From: an uncultured Rhodospirillaceae bacterium
GTDB taxonomy: Bacteria > Pseudomonadota > Alphaproteobacteria > MPNO01 > UBA2964
Reading direction: 5' to 3'
Assembly: GCA_913052165.1 (NCBI GenBank)
Contig: CAJXEC010000014.1
Span: 1 to 34,841 of the forward strand
DNA length: 34,841 bases
Shown here one piece after another: positions 33,811-34,841 of this stretch (positions within the stretch are counted from its first letter, which is position 1; each line of letters begins with the position of its first letter). Made by a program: the position numbers and the translations under genes. The notes under the pieces were generated by a model. The model did no database searches. It had not been told where the DNA came from and saw only the letters and a program-made list of their open reading frames with translations.

Positions 33811-34656
33811 TCAAACCCTCAGTCTTTTGCCCTCGATCATAGTTCTTCGGAGCAGTCTCGGTTCTCCTCCAGGAAAATCTCTCCTCGCATGGGTTATGCA
33901 CCTATTATCCATCATTACTACGTCACCAACTTCCCACTTATGTTCAAAAATAAGGTCAGGATTTTCCTGATACTGACATAATTCTGTTAGCAATCGCTCG
34001 CTCTCATTTTGTTGCACTCCCTCTACCCGCGCAGTAATTAGGGGACTTACAAAAAGCGCTTTTCTCCCGGTGTCTGGATGAACGATTACCAAGGGGTGTA
34101 TCCATTGATTAAGTCCAGTCACGTCTTTAGTGAGGTCCACTCGCCCGATTGACGCATAATCGTAGATGTTTAAACCCTCAAGCCCCTCTATTTTTTGCTT
34201 AAGTGTGGGGTTCAAGTAATCATAAGCCAGATACATATTGGCGAATACGGTTTCCCCTCCAACAGAAGTAACCGACATTCCATAGAGAACAGTAGCGGCG
34301 TAAGGAATTTCTTTAAAGCTTCCATCATGATGGAACCACACCTCTCCATCCCCAAATGAGCCTAGAGGCACTCCTTCTTTAGTTAGATTGGTGACCATAT
34401 GAACGGCGCCCTCATAGGCGGCGTCTGCGTCTTTTACCCTTTCTTGCAAAGGCTTTCCTCTGCTTGCAACACCCCCCATTAAATTGCAGAAACGTAGCTG
34501 GTCTTGTTCGTTTAATTCCTGACCAGGAATAACCAAGACGCCATAGTCCAGGAACGCTTTTTTTAACATAGCGACACCGTCAGGTGAGACGGCTTTACTG
34601 AGGTCAATCCCGTTTATTCTTGCTCCCCCCGCATTTGACATTGGCGTGATTTCCAT
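33811..34656 (-). CDS. TauD/TfdA-family Fe(II)/2-oxoglutarate-dependent dioxygenase
   Basis: The 281-residue enzyme belongs to the taurine dioxygenase-like family, which hydroxylates small organic substrates while converting 2-oxoglutarate to succinate. The iron-binding facial triad is visible as H109-x-D111 (EVWFHHDGSF) and H256 in NRCITHARRDF; arginines near 267-271 (RLLRRTMI) would bind 2-oxoglutarate. The N-terminus (GARINGIDLSKAVS) and GVLVIPGQ are family typical. Taurine is only one possible substrate; no tauABC genes are present. It is downstream of, and on the same strand as, a membrane protein gene cut by the window edge, with a 75-base gap. Confidence 0.92.
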   Translation of the reverse strand: MEITPMSNAGGARINGIDLSKAVSPDGVAMLKKAFLDYGVLVIPGQELNEQDQLRFCNLMGGVASRGKPLQERVKDADAAYEGAVHMVTNLTKEGVPLGSFGDGEVWFHHDGSFKEIPYAATVLYGMSVTSVGGETVFANMYLAYDYLNPTLKQKIEGLEGLNIYDYASIGRVDLTKDVTGLNQWIHPLVIVHPDTGRKALFVSPLITARVEGVQQNESERLLTELCQYQENPDLIFEHKWEVGDVVMMDNRCITHARRDFPGGEPRLLRRTMIEGKRLRV

Positions 34657-34731
34657 ATCAATACCACCCCATAACTGCAGACGCTTTTAGAATATGGTTC
34701 CTGGAACCTCTCGATAAAAAAATACGTCCCT

Positions 34732-34841
34732 CTACCATCCCCAATCAATCATTAACGAGCTTAATCCAAAAATGGTCATCAAAACCACAGACGTCATGAC
34801 GCCAATAACCGAAAAAACTACAGCGAGCAAACCTGTAATGA
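34732..34841 (-). CDS. C-terminal end of a membrane protein, 5' part outside the window
   Basis: A minus-strand frame is open from the right edge to a TAG at 34732-34734. Its last 35 residues are one long hydrophobic stretch (ITGLLAVVFSVIGVMTSVVL and on) ending in SSLMIDWGW, typical of the end of a transporter subunit. I cannot name the family from this fragment. It precedes the TauD-like gene by 75 bases on the same strand, so it may encode a transporter for that enzyme's substrate. Confidence 0.55.
   Translation of the reverse strand, partial: ITGLLAVVFSVIGVMTSVVLMTIFGLSSLMIDWGW

Overview
The window looks like a moderately AT-rich alphaproteobacterial chromosome, probably a free-living, possibly marine, aerobic lineage related to Rhodospirillales. 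The evidence is a MucR/Ros-type regulator, an RpoH sigma factor, a CobS/CobT aerobic cobaltochelatase pair, a RibBX-type riboflavin gene, and the order rpiB-glyA-nrdR-ribD-ribE-ribB-ribH-nusB-thiL followed by a proton-pumping pyrophosphatase. No rRNA, tRNA, CRISPR array, phage or intact insertion sequence was found.

Layout. (1) 1-8725, minus strand: a tightly packed housekeeping operon, read right to left, with overlaps or short gaps between most neighbours. It covers sugar phosphate isomerisation, one-carbon metabolism, ribonucleotide reductase control, riboflavin and thiamine synthesis and antitermination, then hppA, which runs off the left edge. (2) 8866-10952, plus strand: a MucR-like regulator and an RpoH-type sigma factor, separated by about 690 bases with no convincing gene. 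(3) 10962-12331, minus strand: the iron-sulfur and FAD subunits of a CoxLMS-type molybdenum hydroxylase, with no catalytic large subunit beside them. (4) 12564-17516, plus strand: a promoter followed by two cupins, an ornithine cyclodeaminase/mu-crystallin-like enzyme, two half-size paralogous permeases and an MFS transporter. This looks like an uncharacterised metabolic and transport module. (5) 17720-25127: six exported proteins (four with signal peptides, one lipoprotein, one with a Tat-type signal), including a FlgT/CsgG-like protein. No flagellar or curli genes are present. This is the best candidate for an undescribed envelope system. (6) 25222-29036, minus strand: CobT, CobS and a TauE/SafE-type exporter. 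(7) 29416-34841: a UbiD-family decarboxylase, a three-gene operon of very small proteins (31192-31822), a renalase-like FAD protein followed by three consecutive tiny ORFs, a TauD-type dioxygenase, and the C-terminal end of a membrane protein cut by the right edge.

The housekeeping operon supplies FMN/FAD (ribD, ribE, ribB, ribH), which many flavoproteins in the right half need, including the CoxM subunit, the renalase-like protein and UbiD through prenyl-FMN. GTP cyclohydrolase II must be encoded elsewhere, because the second domain of the RibB protein has lost its zinc ligands. Starts were chosen from Shine-Dalgarno sequences and family N-termini; several differ from the longest possible reading frame and are marked.
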